DNA of 64,000 nt from Actinoplanes lobatus (GTDB lineage Bacteria > Actinomycetota > Actinomycetes > Mycobacteriales > Micromonosporaceae), in the NCBI RefSeq assembly GCF_014205215.1, contig NZ_JACHNC010000001.1, positions 2,113,001-2,177,000 of the forward strand, written 5' to 3'. The position numbers and the translations under genes are program-made. How positions within the stretch are numbered: position 1 is the stretch's first letter; every line of letters begins with the position of its first letter. This document shows, one piece after another, positions 56,213-64,000 of the stretch. The notes below the pieces were generated by a model that saw only the letters and a list, made by a program, of their open reading frames with translations, made no database searches and was not told the origin of the DNA.

Positions 56213-56296
56213 CGTGCGCCACCAGATGCCACTCAACCGCAGGGTTCGCTTAGGTTCATCTGCCCAAAAGCCGCCGAGCGAGGCAAACTCGCAGGC

Positions 56297-57451
56297 ATGC
56301 CGGACCGTCCCGACTACACGGCGCTGACCCGGGGTCAGCTCGCGGCCCTCGCCCGCGTCGAGTCCGGCGACGCCGGGCTGTCCGTGTTGCAGCAGCTGGT
56401 CCGGCTCGCCGGGGAGACGCTGGGCGCCCGCGGCACCGCCTTCGCCGAGTCCGCCGACGACCACGGCCGGATCATCGCGGCCACCGGGGCGTGGGCCGCC
56501 GTCGTGGGCCGCCGGGTGACGCATCCGGGCGAGCCGGGGCTCGACAACGAGCTCCTGCACCTGATCGAGGGCGGCGACCCGCGGTCGATGCTCGGCGCCC
56601 GCTGCCCGGGCCGGGAGATCCCGGTCGGCTCCCTGCACGTCTACGTCGACGGCGAGCCCGGCCCCGAACACCGGGACGTGCTGGAGCTGCTGGCCAGCCT
56701 GATCGGCCGCCTCTACCGGAAGGGCTCCGGCCTGCCGGCGCACGGCCCGCCGGCCCCCGAGGAGGTGCGCCGGGACGCGGACCGCGACCTCTGGGTCGCG
56801 GTCACCAGCCACGAGCTGCGCACCCCGGTCACCGTGATCAAGGGGTACGCGGACACGCTCACCAACCACTGGGAGACCCTTGGCGAACCGGGGCAGCGTG
56901 AGGCGGTCCGGGTGATCGGGGCGCGCGCCGGCGAGCTGGCCCGGCTCGTGGACCGGCTGCTCTCCGCCGCCAGTGAGGAGGACGGATCGGTGGGCGCCTC
57001 CCCGGCCGGCCCGTTCGACCTGGTGGAGGCGCTACGTGAGGCGGCCGGCGAGTTGCCCGCCGACCTGCGGCAGCGGCTGTTGCTGGGGCATCTGCCGACG
57101 AATCTGCCGAAGGCGTACGGGAACCGCGACTCGATCGCGACCATCCTCACCGAGCTGGCCACCAACGCCGAGAAGTACTCGGATCCGGACGCCACGGTCG
57201 AGGTGTGCGCCGGAGCCGACGACGACACGCTGCGGTTCCGGGTCGCCGACCAGGGCGCCGGGATAGCGCCGGAGCACGTGGAGCACGCCTTCGACCGGTA
57301 CTGGCAGGCCGACCCGGGGCCGCACCGCCCGGGCGCGGGGCTCGGCCTCTACCTGGTCCGGCGGCTGGTGGAGCGGCAGAACGGCTGGGTCTCGCTGCGC
57401 CCGAGGGAGGGCGGCGGCACCGTGGCCGAGGTACGCCTGCCCCGGGCGTGA
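56297..57451 (+). CDS. Orphan soluble sensor histidine kinase
   Basis: A 384-residue kinase from ATG 56297 without membrane segments. Residues 20-140 form a GAF-like sensor (LSVLQQLVRLAGETLGARGT), followed by HisKA with phosphorylated histidine in VAVTSHELRTPVTVIKGYAD and the ATPase domain (ILTELATNAEKYSDP, DQGAGIAPE, PGAGLGLYLV). No response regulator is adjacent. GAF-containing soluble kinases in actinomycetes often respond to small ligands, redox or light. Signal unknown. Confidence 0.9.
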   Translation: MPDRPDYTALTRGQLAALARVESGDAGLSVLQQLVRLAGETLGARGTAFAESADDHGRIIAATGAWAAVVGRRVTHPGEPGLDNELLHLIEGGDPRSMLGARCPGREIPVGSLHVYVDGEPGPEHRDVLELLASLIGRLYRKGSGLPAHGPPAPEEVRRDADRDLWVAVTSHELRTPVTVIKGYADTLTNHWETLGEPGQREAVRVIGARAGELARLVDRLLSAASEEDGSVGASPAGPFDLVEALREAAGELPADLRQRLLLGHLPTNLPKAYGNRDSIATILTELATNAEKYSDPDATVEVCAGADDDTLRFRVADQGAGIAPEHVEHAFDRYWQADPGPHRPGAGLGLYLVRRLVERQNGWVSLRPREGGGTVAEVRLPRA

Positions 57452-57521
57452 CACTTTTCAGCGACACACCGGGGTGGCCCACGTCACCGGTTCGCGGGAG
57501 GGGCGCTTACGCTGGTTCCCC

Positions 57522-58397
57522 GTGAGCAAGCGTCGCAAGTCCAGCGAAACCGCACCGAAAACGAAGGTGCGCGACATCTTCGTCGCCCGGCCCTTCGAGG
57601 GCCTGGCCGACGAGCCGGAATGGGTCGCCCTGCGTGAGCTGGTCCCGGCCGCCTCCGCACCGCTGACCCTCAAACCGGAGATCGTCAAGGAGTACGGCGA
57701 CCGCTCGGTGATCCTCTCCACCGTGCTGCCGATGGCGTGGCCGGCCATGTCCCGCCGGGACGGCAAGGTCCTGATCGGTCTGCAGCGGCACGTCCAGTCC
57801 GGAGACGTCTCCCGCGACCTGGCGGTCGCCATCCTGAACGCGCTGGCCACCGAGCCGGGCAACACGGTCTCCGTGCCGGCCCTGCCCGGTGAGGGCCTGC
57901 GCCTGCAGGATCTGCTCGTCGACGGGTCGCTCGAGATCACCATGCAGGACGGTTTCGAGTACTGGCTGGACGTCGACCAGATGCAGGACGCCACCGTGAA
58001 GGCGTCGCTGGAGCGGGCCAACGCCTCGATCTACCCGACCGTGCGGATGACCGCGGCCAAGGCCGCCTACTGGTGCCGGGTGGCGCCGGACAAGAGCCAC
58101 ATCCGCTGGGTGCTGAGCGAGCCGGAGGACCGGGCGCTGGACACGCTGTCCCGGCTGTCCGCCGCCGGGGAGCTGCTGCTCGGCGAGGACACCAAGTTCG
58201 CCGGCATGTTCCGGGCGCACGGCCTGCTGGTTCCGGTCTGGGACATCCCGGGCGAGCCGGAGGGCACCGACTTCGAGGCGGCGCTGGCCGACTTCGCCAA
58301 GCGGTACGCCGACACCCTCGCCGTCGACGGCCCGCTGGACGCCGCCGCCCGCCGCGCCAAGCAAGGCCTGATCGGCCGCCAGCTGACCCTCCGCTGA
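57522..58397 (+). CDS. DUF5926-like protein
   Basis: A 291-residue protein from GTG 57522 (VSKRRKSSETAPKTKVRDIF). A basic head is followed by an alpha-beta body with characteristic ARPFEGLADEPEWVALRELV and LPMAWPAMSRRDGKVLIGLQ. This is a conserved actinobacterial family without a known role. Some members carry a SEC-C-like zinc tail, which is missing here. No membrane segment or catalytic motif is seen. An upstream ATG at 57474 would add 16 residues without a ribosome site. Confidence 0.75.
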   Translation: MSKRRKSSETAPKTKVRDIFVARPFEGLADEPEWVALRELVPAASAPLTLKPEIVKEYGDRSVILSTVLPMAWPAMSRRDGKVLIGLQRHVQSGDVSRDLAVAILNALATEPGNTVSVPALPGEGLRLQDLLVDGSLEITMQDGFEYWLDVDQMQDATVKASLERANASIYPTVRMTAAKAAYWCRVAPDKSHIRWVLSEPEDRALDTLSRLSAAGELLLGEDTKFAGMFRAHGLLVPVWDIPGEPEGTDFEAALADFAKRYADTLAVDGPLDAAARRAKQGLIGRQLTLR

Positions 58398-58417
58398 GAG
58401 ATGGGCGCGCCCATCCA

Positions 58418-58488
58418 CGGGTTTGGGGGCGCAACCACTTACGCACGTCGCCCGGTGTGGCTCGCGTCATGGACGCGTCAGCGGCCAG
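58418..58488 (-). repeat. Dispersed repeat, copy B
   Basis: The complement of 58459-58488 is identical over 30 bases to copy A at 40939-40968, and the similarity extends to about 58418 (GTTTGGGGGCGC against GGTTTTGGAGCGCC). It lies in the 202-base gap between the DUF5926-like and arginine deiminase genes. Confidence 0.85.
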
Positions 58489-58599
58489 TGAGCCGCGCCG
58501 GGCCCTCGGCGGGAGCGACGGTCTGTACCCACCGCCCCGCTGCGACGCCGGGACCTTGATCTTGAATTTGATCTTGAAGAATTCGGCTGATTTTGATCT

Positions 58600-59772
58600 T
58601 TAGAGCGGATCCCTTTCGATGGGGCAGCTCATGCATCGGGGGCCGCCTCGGCCGGAGCCGAGTTCGCTGCCGCTGATCCGGACCACCTCGATGCCGGCGC
58701 GTTCGAGCTGGGCGTTGGTTTCGACGTTGCGTTCGTAGGCGACGCAGAGCCGCGGCGCGATGGCCAGGGTGTTGTTGCCGTCGTCCCACTGTTCGCGTTC
58801 GGCGGTGACCGGGTCGAGGCCGGTATCGATCACCCGCAGGCGGTCGATGCCCATCGCCTCGGCGGCGGCCTCCAGGAACGGTCGGGGCCCACTGACCTTC
58901 AGCTCGGTGACGGTCCAGGCTTCCAGGGTGTACGCGATGTTGGGGTACATCACGACGGCGTCGACGTCCACCATGGTGCAGACGGTGTCCAGATGCATGG
59001 TGGCGCGTTCCTGGGCGATCGGGACGGCCAGCACGGTGTGCGCGAGGCCGGCCGCGATGACCCGCTGGGCGAGGCGTTCGGCGCCGGCCGGGGTGGTCCG
59101 CTCGCCGACGCCGATGGCCAGCACCTGCGGGGCCAGCACCAGCACGTCGCCGCCCTCCACGTGCTCCAGCGAGGGGTCGAAGAGCAGCTCCGTCCCGGCG
59201 AACCGCGGATGGTGCCGGTAGATGGCGTGGGTGAGGGTGGTCTCGCGGCGGCGGGCCGGCATGGCCAGGCTGGTGACCGCCACCCGGTCACGCACCCAGA
59301 CCGAGGAGTCACGGGTGAACAGCAGGTTGGGCAGCGGATCGATGACGAAGTCGAGCCGGTCCATCATCTCGTAGACCAGACCGCCCCCACCGGACTTGAT
59401 CTCCTCGTGCGCGAGCCCGGCGATCAGCACCTCGGCCAGCCGGGCGGGTTCCAGATCGGCTAGGTAGTCGGCCACCGTGGCGCGCAGCGCGTCGCCGAGG
59501 CGGCGGTCGGAGAGCACGCCGGCGGTCAGTTCGGCGCGGGCCTCCGGCAGGGTCAGCGTCTCGGCGATCAGGTCACCCAGATGGAGGACCTCGACGCCGC
59601 GGCTTCGAAGTGCCTCCGCGAAGGCGTCGTGCTCCTCCTGGGCACGGCTCACCCATGGGATCCCGTCGAAGAGCAACGAGTCGTTGTTGCGCGGGGTCAG
59701 TCTCGCCAGTTCCGATCCCGGCCGGTGCAGCAGTACGGTACGGAGGCGACTGACTTCACTGTCGACGTACAC
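58600..59772 (-). CDS. arcA: Arginine deiminase
   Basis: A 390-residue enzyme from GTG 59772. TAACGT seven bases upstream fits a leaderless start. The catalytic set of the guanidino-modifying family is present: FTRDSSVWV with the substrate aspartate, [12 protein letters not shown] with the active-site histidine, and the nucleophilic cysteine in [13 protein letters not shown] near the end. It converts arginine to citrulline and ammonia. No ArcB, ArcC or antiporter is adjacent, so the full deiminase pathway, if present, is elsewhere. Confidence 0.94.
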   Translation of the reverse strand: MYVDSEVSRLRTVLLHRPGSELARLTPRNNDSLLFDGIPWVSRAQEEHDAFAEALRSRGVEVLHLGDLIAETLTLPEARAELTAGVLSDRRLGDALRATVADYLADLEPARLAEVLIAGLAHEEIKSGGGGLVYEMMDRLDFVIDPLPNLLFTRDSSVWVRDRVAVTSLAMPARRRETTLTHAIYRHHPRFAGTELLFDPSLEHVEGGDVLVLAPQVLAIGVGERTTPAGAERLAQRVIAAGLAHTVLAVPIAQERATMHLDTVCTMVDVDAVVMYPNIAYTLEAWTVTELKVSGPRPFLEAAAEAMGIDRLRVIDTGLDPVTAEREQWDDGNNTLAIAPRLCVAYERNVETNAQLERAGIEVVRISGSELGSGRGGPRCMSCPIERDPL

Positions 59773-60034
59773 ATGGCCGACGTTAGCCCGTACCGAGCGC
59801 GATCGGGCCGTGACGTTCTGACTAGATCTTGGGACAGTCATGCATCGAGCCGGGCGGAGCGATAGCTTGAGAAGGTGCGACGATGCACCATGCGAAAGAA
59901 GACGTTGTCGTGAATATGTCATTCATCCACACTCATTCTCTTTCTTTCCCGCCCTGTGACCCTGTTCTGTAGGGGAACGAGCACGTACGGTAGTTGGAAA
60001 AGAGAGCCCAACTGACCTTTTGCCGGAGGTCGCA

Positions 60035-60772
60035 GTGACTGTCTTCCCCGCCCGCCCCGCGCTGCCCATGTCGTCCCAAACCCTCGCCACCGTCGACCGG
60101 ACCCATCCGTCCCTGCTTGAGGACACGCAGCGGATGACCACGCCGGCCGAGTGGGCCCGCCGTCGCCGCGCCGAACGTGGCGCCCGCCGCATCGAGGCCG
60201 CCGGAGCACGCGCTCTCACCCGCCTCGACCGCCTCGGGCCGAACTGGCACATCGTCGACTGGCCGCGGACCGACCTGACCAACGCGTACTACGAACCGAA
60301 CCCGGCCGACGAGCGTGCCGGATTCCTCGCCATCGGACCCGGCGGTGTCTACGCCGTCACGGTGGCCGACCACGGCCGCTCCCGCGTGCTGATCGCCGGT
60401 GACGTGGTCCAGATCAACGGAAAGCGCCCGGAGTACGTGGCCGAGGCCCGTCGTGACGGGCGCCGCGCCGCCAAGGCGATCTCCGCCGTCGTGGGTCTCA
60501 ACGTCCCGGTGACGCCCGTGCTGACGTTCGTCGGCTCCGGGGTGATCAGCGTCCACGGTCTGCCGAAGGACTGTCTGGTCTCCACCGACAAGGAGCTCGA
60601 CCGCCTCCTGATCGCCGGAGGCGGAAAGATCTCCCCGGCCACCGCGGCCAAGCTGACCGCCGTCGCCCAGCACCCGGGCACCTGGTCGAACGCGCCGTGG
60701 CGCCCGAACCATGACTACTCTTCGTACGGCAGCGGCCAGACGACCGCTGACAAGCGGCTGAGCCGCCGGTAA
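60035..60772 (+). CDS. NERD-like nuclease-related protein
   Basis: A 245-residue protein from GTG 60035 with GGAGG upstream. A helical head with an Arg-rich segment (AEWARRRRAERGARRIEAAG) leads to LDRLGPNWHIVDWPRTDLTN, FLAIGPGGVYAVTVADHGRS, VVQINGKRPEYVAEARRDGR and VTPVLTFVGSGVISVHGL, the order of blocks in NERD (nuclease-related) domains, though the catalytic D-x-E-x-K residues are not all obvious. Likely a DNA-linked or degenerate family member. The 262-base upstream gap contains no other gene. Confidence 0.65.
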   Translation: MTVFPARPALPMSSQTLATVDRTHPSLLEDTQRMTTPAEWARRRRAERGARRIEAAGARALTRLDRLGPNWHIVDWPRTDLTNAYYEPNPADERAGFLAIGPGGVYAVTVADHGRSRVLIAGDVVQINGKRPEYVAEARRDGRRAAKAISAVVGLNVPVTPVLTFVGSGVISVHGLPKDCLVSTDKELDRLLIAGGGKISPATAAKLTAVAQHPGTWSNAPWRPNHDYSSYGSGQTTADKRLSRR

Positions 60773-60788
60773 CGTTCCCTGCGACGCC

Positions 60789-60822
60789 GTCGCTGACCGA
60801 CGTTTCCGCGCCGGTCAGCGAC
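60789..60822 (+). terminator. Terminator hairpin after the NERD-like gene
   Basis: GTCGCTGACC and GGTCAGCGAC form a perfect 10-bp stem with a 14-base loop, 16 bases past the stop codon. No T-run. Confidence 0.55.
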
Positions 60823-60846
60823 GTCCACAGGAACGAGGAGGAGCCG

Positions 60847-61308
60847 GTGGCGCATGTTGAGCTCTCCCTCTCGGGAGCGTTCGTACCCCAGGCCCGCACA
60901 CCGTCCGAGGCCGAGTTCGTCACCAGCGTCGAGCGCTGGTCGATGACGGTCGCGGTGGCCGCCGAGCCCTGCCTGGTGATCGACGTCAACGGCTCGATAC
61001 TCGCGGTGTCGCCGTCCTGCAGCGAGCTGCTCGGCCTGGGCAAGCCAGCCGACGCGATCGGTCAGCGCCTCAACGCCGCGCTGCACCTCATCGACTTCAC
61101 GGCCGGCGGTGGCCGCCTGGAGGAGCCCGAGACGGAGAACATCCCGCCGCTGCTGGCGCTGCGCAGTGAGCGGCTGGCCCGGGGCCTCATGCGGGTGGTG
61201 CCGGCCGACGGCGTGCCCGCGCTGACCGTCGACGCCGTCTCCACGCCGCTCCAGGCGGGCGACCGGATCGGTGGGACACTGACCTTCCTGTCCCCGGTAC
61301 GGTACTGA
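60847..61308 (+). CDS. PAS-domain protein
   Basis: A 153-residue protein from GTG 60847, which follows GAGGAGGAG. Residues 30-150 form one PAS-like sensor: EPCLVIDVNGSILAVSPSCS, ELLGLGKPADAIGQRLN, then a beta sheet ending GDRIGGTLTFLSPV. There is no kinase, cyclase or DNA-binding output domain, so it would act through a partner protein. Nothing in the sequence identifies the ligand. Confidence 0.75.
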   Translation: MAHVELSLSGAFVPQARTPSEAEFVTSVERWSMTVAVAAEPCLVIDVNGSILAVSPSCSELLGLGKPADAIGQRLNAALHLIDFTAGGGRLEEPETENIPPLLALRSERLARGLMRVVPADGVPALTVDAVSTPLQAGDRIGGTLTFLSPVRY

Positions 61309-61356
61309 CGTCCCTTTTGTCCGCGCCGGTGTGGTGTTCAACGCAGTTGGCGGGCA

Positions 61357-61385
61357 TTGGACGTTACAGATCCGCAACGTAGTCT
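61357..61385 (+). promoter_or_regulatory. Leaderless promoter of the ACT-domain gene
   Basis: TTGGAC at 61357-61362, exactly 17 bases, TAGTCT at 61380-61385, then six bases to ATG 61392, and no ribosome site. The clearest example in the window of a start codon at the transcription start. Confidence 0.65.
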
Positions 61386-61391
61386 GCGAAC

Positions 61392-61778
61392 ATGCTCGAT
61401 CTAGACCTGTTACCGGGTGAATACGCGGTGTGTCGGCTTCCGGCCGGCTCGACCCTGCCCGCCTCGCTGACCGCAGGTCCGGACGACAAGAGCGTCATCT
61501 CGGTGACCTGGGGCGTCGACGAACTCTCGGTGATCTGCCCCAACGACCGGGTGCCCGCGAACGCGGTCGCCGACACGGCCTGGCGGTGCCTGCGCGTCGC
61601 CGACCTCAACCTGGCCATGACCGGGGTGCTCGCGTCGCTGGTCGGGCCGCTGGCCGAGGCCCGGGTCAACATCGTGACCTTCTCGACGTACGACACGGAC
61701 TATCTGCTGGTCCCGACCGTACGGCTGACCGAAGCGATCAACACGCTCGCCGCGGCGGGCCATCGGATCGCCAGCTGA
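61392..61778 (+). CDS. ACT-domain protein
   Basis: A 128-residue protein from ATG 61392. The C-terminal half matches the ACT fold of amino-acid-sensing proteins (GVLASLVGPLAEARVNIVTF, then STYDTDYLLVPTVRLTEAIN), and the first half resembles the paired domain seen in CASTOR-like proteins (LPGEYAVCRLPAGST, VTWGVDELSVICPND). It probably binds an amino acid and controls a partner. The prephenate dehydratase two genes downstream also has an ACT domain. Confidence 0.82.
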   Translation: MLDLDLLPGEYAVCRLPAGSTLPASLTAGPDDKSVISVTWGVDELSVICPNDRVPANAVADTAWRCLRVADLNLAMTGVLASLVGPLAEARVNIVTFSTYDTDYLLVPTVRLTEAINTLAAAGHRIAS

Positions 61779-61802
61779 CCTCTCGGCTCATACCATGAGC
61801 GC

Positions 61803-62354
61803 GTGTCCCCCCGCACAGGTCACCTTCCCCTGGTGGTGGGAGCGCTGCTGCTGAGCGCCTCCTGTGGTGCTCCGCCCGAGGCGCTGCCCACCAGCCCTCC
61901 CCTGCCCCGGTCCAGCGCCGGCATGCCCGCCGGCGGGGCGGTGCCGTCCGTCCCGCTCACCCTGCCGCCGATGACCACGCCGCCGACCCCGGGCTACACC
62001 ACGATGCCGCCGCGGACGGTGCCGACGACCGTCACGCCCAGCCCGAGCCCGACGCCGTCGCACGCGCCCCGGTGCACCGGCGAACCGACCGCCGCCCAGA
62101 TCGTCACGCTGCTCAAGGACAATCCGGCGGTGCCCGACCGGGAGCTGACCGTCGTCGAGGGGCCGTACTGCGCCGGAAAGTGGAGCTTCACCACGGTGAG
62201 CCTGGGCGGCGCCGAGTCCGCTGAGCCGCTGTCGGTCGTCACCACCGGCAAGGGGGCGGCACTCACGTTCGTCACCGCGGGCACCGACGTGTGCAATCCA
62301 CGGGTCAAGGCGGAGGCCCCGGCCGGGATCCGGGTGCTCGCCTGTGGTGAGTGA
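61803..62354 (+). CDS. Putative lipoprotein
   Basis: A 183-residue protein from GTG 61803. TACCAT six bases upstream again fits a leaderless start. A lipoprotein signal peptide ends in the lipobox LSAS-C near residue 20. Residues 22-88 are Pro/Thr/Ser-rich wall-spanning linker. Residues 90-183 are a folded domain with four cysteines (RCTGEPTAAQIVTLLKDNPA, PYCAGKW, DVCNP, LACGE) that could form two disulphides. Function unknown, extracellular. Confidence 0.75.
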   Translation: MSPRTGHLPLVVGALLLSASCGAPPEALPTSPPLPRSSAGMPAGGAVPSVPLTLPPMTTPPTPGYTTMPPRTVPTTVTPSPSPTPSHAPRCTGEPTAAQIVTLLKDNPAVPDRELTVVEGPYCAGKWSFTTVSLGGAESAEPLSVVTTGKGAALTFVTAGTDVCNPRVKAEAPAGIRVLACGE

Positions 62355-62368
62355 TTAGACTTCCGGGA

Positions 62369-63298
62369 ATGCCTGTCCGTTTCGCATACCTCGGCCCGGA
62401 GGGCACCTTCACCGAGGCCGCGCTGCGCACCATCCCCGCCGCCGAGCAGGGGGAGCGCACCCCGGCCCGCAGTGTTCCCGAGGCGCTCGAGGCGGTGCGC
62501 AGCGGCACGGCGGACGCGGCACTCGTCCCGCTGGAGAATTCGGTCGGCGGGGCGGTCCCGGTCACCCTGGACGAGCTGATCACCGGCAGCCCGCTGATGA
62601 TCACGCGGGAGGTGCTGCTGCCGGTCGAGTTCGTGCTCGGAGCGCGGACGGCGGCGCCGCTCGCCGCGATCCGGTCGATCGCCGCGCACCCGCAGGCGTC
62701 CGCCCAGTGCCGGCGCTGGCTCCAGGCGAACGTGCCGGACGCGGTCGTCGTCGACGTGCTGTCCAACGCGGCGGCCGCGATCAGCGCGGCCACCGGGGAG
62801 TACGACGCGGCCATCTGCGCCCCGATCGGGGTGGGCCGCAACGGGCTCACGGTGCTGGCCGAGAAGATCGCCGACCGGGCCGAGGCGGTCACCCGGTTCG
62901 CGCTGCTCACCCGGCCCGGCCCGCCGGCCGCCCCGACCGGGGACGACGTCACCTCGCTGGCCGTGTCGATCCGCCACGATCAGGTGGGGGCGTTGCTCGC
63001 GGTGCTGACCGAGCTGGCGGTGCGGGGCATCAACCTGTCCCGGATCGAGTCGCGGCCGACCGGGGAGCAGCTCGGGACGTACGTGTTCTTCCTCGACTGC
63101 ACCGGGCACGTGGCCGAGCCGCGTCTCGGCGAGGCGCTCCAGGGGCTGCGCCGGATCTGCGCCGAGGTCCGTTTTCTCGGCAGTTACCCGAAGCACCGCC
63201 TCCAGCCCGAGGCGCCGGTGGCGGCGCCGCCCGGCCTCTCCGATGACGACTTCGCCGACTCGGCGGCCTGGCTGGAACGGCTGCGCTCCGGAGGCTGA
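62369..63298 (+). CDS. pheA: Prephenate dehydratase
   Basis: A 309-residue enzyme from ATG 62369. TAGACT lies eight bases upstream. The catalytic domain shows YLGPEGTFTEAAL, DAALVPLENSVGGAV and the threonine-region motif KIADRAEAVTRFALL (normally N-x-T-R-F). The ACT regulatory domain follows (LLAVLTELAVRGINLSRIES, RPTGEQLGTYVFFLD), which binds phenylalanine for feedback control. It makes phenylpyruvate from prephenate in phenylalanine biosynthesis. No chorismate mutase part is fused. Confidence 0.94.
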   Translation: MPVRFAYLGPEGTFTEAALRTIPAAEQGERTPARSVPEALEAVRSGTADAALVPLENSVGGAVPVTLDELITGSPLMITREVLLPVEFVLGARTAAPLAAIRSIAAHPQASAQCRRWLQANVPDAVVVDVLSNAAAAISAATGEYDAAICAPIGVGRNGLTVLAEKIADRAEAVTRFALLTRPGPPAAPTGDDVTSLAVSIRHDQVGALLAVLTELAVRGINLSRIESRPTGEQLGTYVFFLDCTGHVAEPRLGEALQGLRRICAEVRFLGSYPKHRLQPEAPVAAPPGLSDDDFADSAAWLERLRSGG

Positions 63299-63307
63299 CC
63301 CGGCCGG

Positions 63308-63661
63308 TCAGGCCCACCCGAGCTCGTGAAGCCGCTGGTCGTCGATGCCGAAGTGGTGGGCGATCTCGTGCACCACGGTGATCGCGACCTCGTCCACCAC
63401 GTCCTCCTCGGTGTCGCACACCTTGAGGGTGGGCAGCCGGAAGATGGTGATCCGGTCGGGCAGCGCACCGGCGTAGTCCCAGCCGCGTTCGGTGAGGGCG
63501 ATCCCCTCGTACACCCCGAGCAGATCGTCACCGCCGCCCGGCGGAAGGTCCTCCACCAGGAAGACCACGTTGTTCATCAACGACATCAACTCGACGGGGA
63601 CCTCATCGAGGGCCTCGCCCACCAGCTCCTCGAAGCGTTCTGGACTCATGTCGACCGGCAC
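63308..63661 (-). CDS. Zincin-like metallopeptidase family protein
   Basis: A 117-residue protein. I prefer GTG 63661, with CACAAT six bases upstream (leaderless). ATG 63649 is the alternative. The compact zincin fold carries the zinc site HEIAHHFGIDD near residue 97, an H-E-x-x-H-x6-D arrangement, preceded by MSPERFEELVGEALDEVPVE and LVEDLPP. Members are single-domain actinobacterial proteins with poorly known peptidase activity. Convergent with pheA, nine bases apart. Confidence 0.88.
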   Translation of the reverse strand: MPVDMSPERFEELVGEALDEVPVELMSLMNNVVFLVEDLPPGGGDDLLGVYEGIALTERGWDYAGALPDRITIFRLPTLKVCDTEEDVVDEVAITVVHEIAHHFGIDDQRLHELGWA

Positions 63662-63725
63662 GAGCCCATTGTGCCCGGGTTTCCGGATTTCCGGCGCGAC
63701 CGGTGCCCGGCCGCGCCGGAGTGCC

Positions 63726-64000
63726 TCAGGACAGCTTCGCGACCAGGCTGATCTCCGCGCCCGGGCTGAGCAGGCGCGAGATCGGGCAGTTCTCCTTGGC
63801 GCCCGCTGCCAGCTCCTGGAACTTGGCGTCGTCGATCCCGGGGACGTCGCCGACGGTCTCCAGGTCGATGCGGGAGACGCCGAACCCGGCGTCGGTCTTG
63901 TCCAGGTGGACCTTCGCGACGGTCTCCACCGAGGTGGGCGTGAAGCCCGCGTCGGCGAGGCCCTTCGAGAAGGCCATCGAGAAGCAGCCGGCGTGCGCGG
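63726..64000 (-). CDS. OsmC/Ohr-family peroxiredoxin-like protein (5' end cut by the right edge)
   Basis: The last 91 codons of the gene are inside the window. The reading frame continues to the edge as AHAGCFSMAFSKGLADAGFT, the first reactive cysteine of the OsmC family, and the second is in KENCPISRLLSPG. These proteins reduce organic hydroperoxides with the two cysteines. An internal ATG at 63977 is not the true start because the conserved AHAGC lies before it. Confidence 0.88.
   Translation of the reverse strand, partial: AHAGCFSMAFSKGLADAGFTPTSVETVAKVHLDKTDAGFGVSRIDLETVGDVPGIDDAKFQELAAGAKENCPISRLLSPGAEISLVAKLS

Overview
The window is high-GC actinobacterial chromosome. The gene set (EccB, a DUF5926-type protein, LytR-CpsA-Psr proteins, acetate-type symporters with DUF485 partners, NlpC/P60, many TAnnnT boxes a few bases before ATG/GTG starts) fits a filamentous actinomycete. 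An Actinoplanes-like Micromonosporaceae member is my best guess, but that is inference and no taxonomic marker is present.

Layout. 1-6.7 kb: the right arm of an integrated element (AICE or prophage). It has a tyrosine integrase beside tRNA-Arg(ACG), an excisionase, a divergent pair of HTH regulators with a palindromic operator candidate, and a leftward operon of small overlapping genes (LexA-type winged helix, zinc-finger protein, HNH endonuclease) ending in a cut-off DNA methyltransferase. The element continues past the left edge. 6.7-6.9 kb: tRNA-Arg and tRNA-Ser(GCT). 7-21 kb: chromosomal genes including a Lys/Ala/Pro-rich protein, CPBP protease, flavohaemoglobin, an HTH-peptide deformylase fusion, an FhuF-like iron protein behind an iron box, an RTX-repeat secreted protein, a large membrane protein next to a methyltransferase, an NlpC/P60 hydrolase and a quinone reductase. 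21-23 kb: a lower-GC islet with a WXG-type protein beside tRNA-Ser(TGA).

23-27 kb: SoxR, a divergent split transketolase, and a complete IS4-family insertion sequence that landed exactly on the shared stop codons of two convergent genes. 27-33 kb: PH-domain protein, rhomboid protease, cyclophilin, EccB, CorA, aminotransferase. 33.6-36.3 kb: an overlapping three-gene operon (cytidylyltransferase-like, glycerol-1-phosphate-dehydrogenase-like, CDP-alcohol phosphotransferase) that could make a polyol-phosphate lipid or solute. 36.4-36.9 kb: a gene-free array of five near-identical hairpins about 105 bp apart. 37-41 kb: glycosyltransferase, Fpg/Nei glycosylase, exopolysaccharide sugar transferase.

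41-52 kb: a LytS/LytTR two-component pair, a DnaA-box cluster, an OmpR/histidine-kinase pair coupled to a DUF4153/4173-like membrane protein, and two separate DUF485 plus sodium:solute symporter modules. 52-58 kb: two LCP cell-wall ligases, rhodanese, phosphodiesterase, orphan kinase, DUF5926-like protein. 58.6-64 kb: arginine deiminase, NERD-like and PAS proteins, ACT-domain protein, lipoprotein, prephenate dehydratase, zincin metallopeptidase, and an OsmC-family gene cut by the right edge. A 30-bp-identical dispersed repeat occurs in opposite orientations near 40.9 and 58.5 kb.
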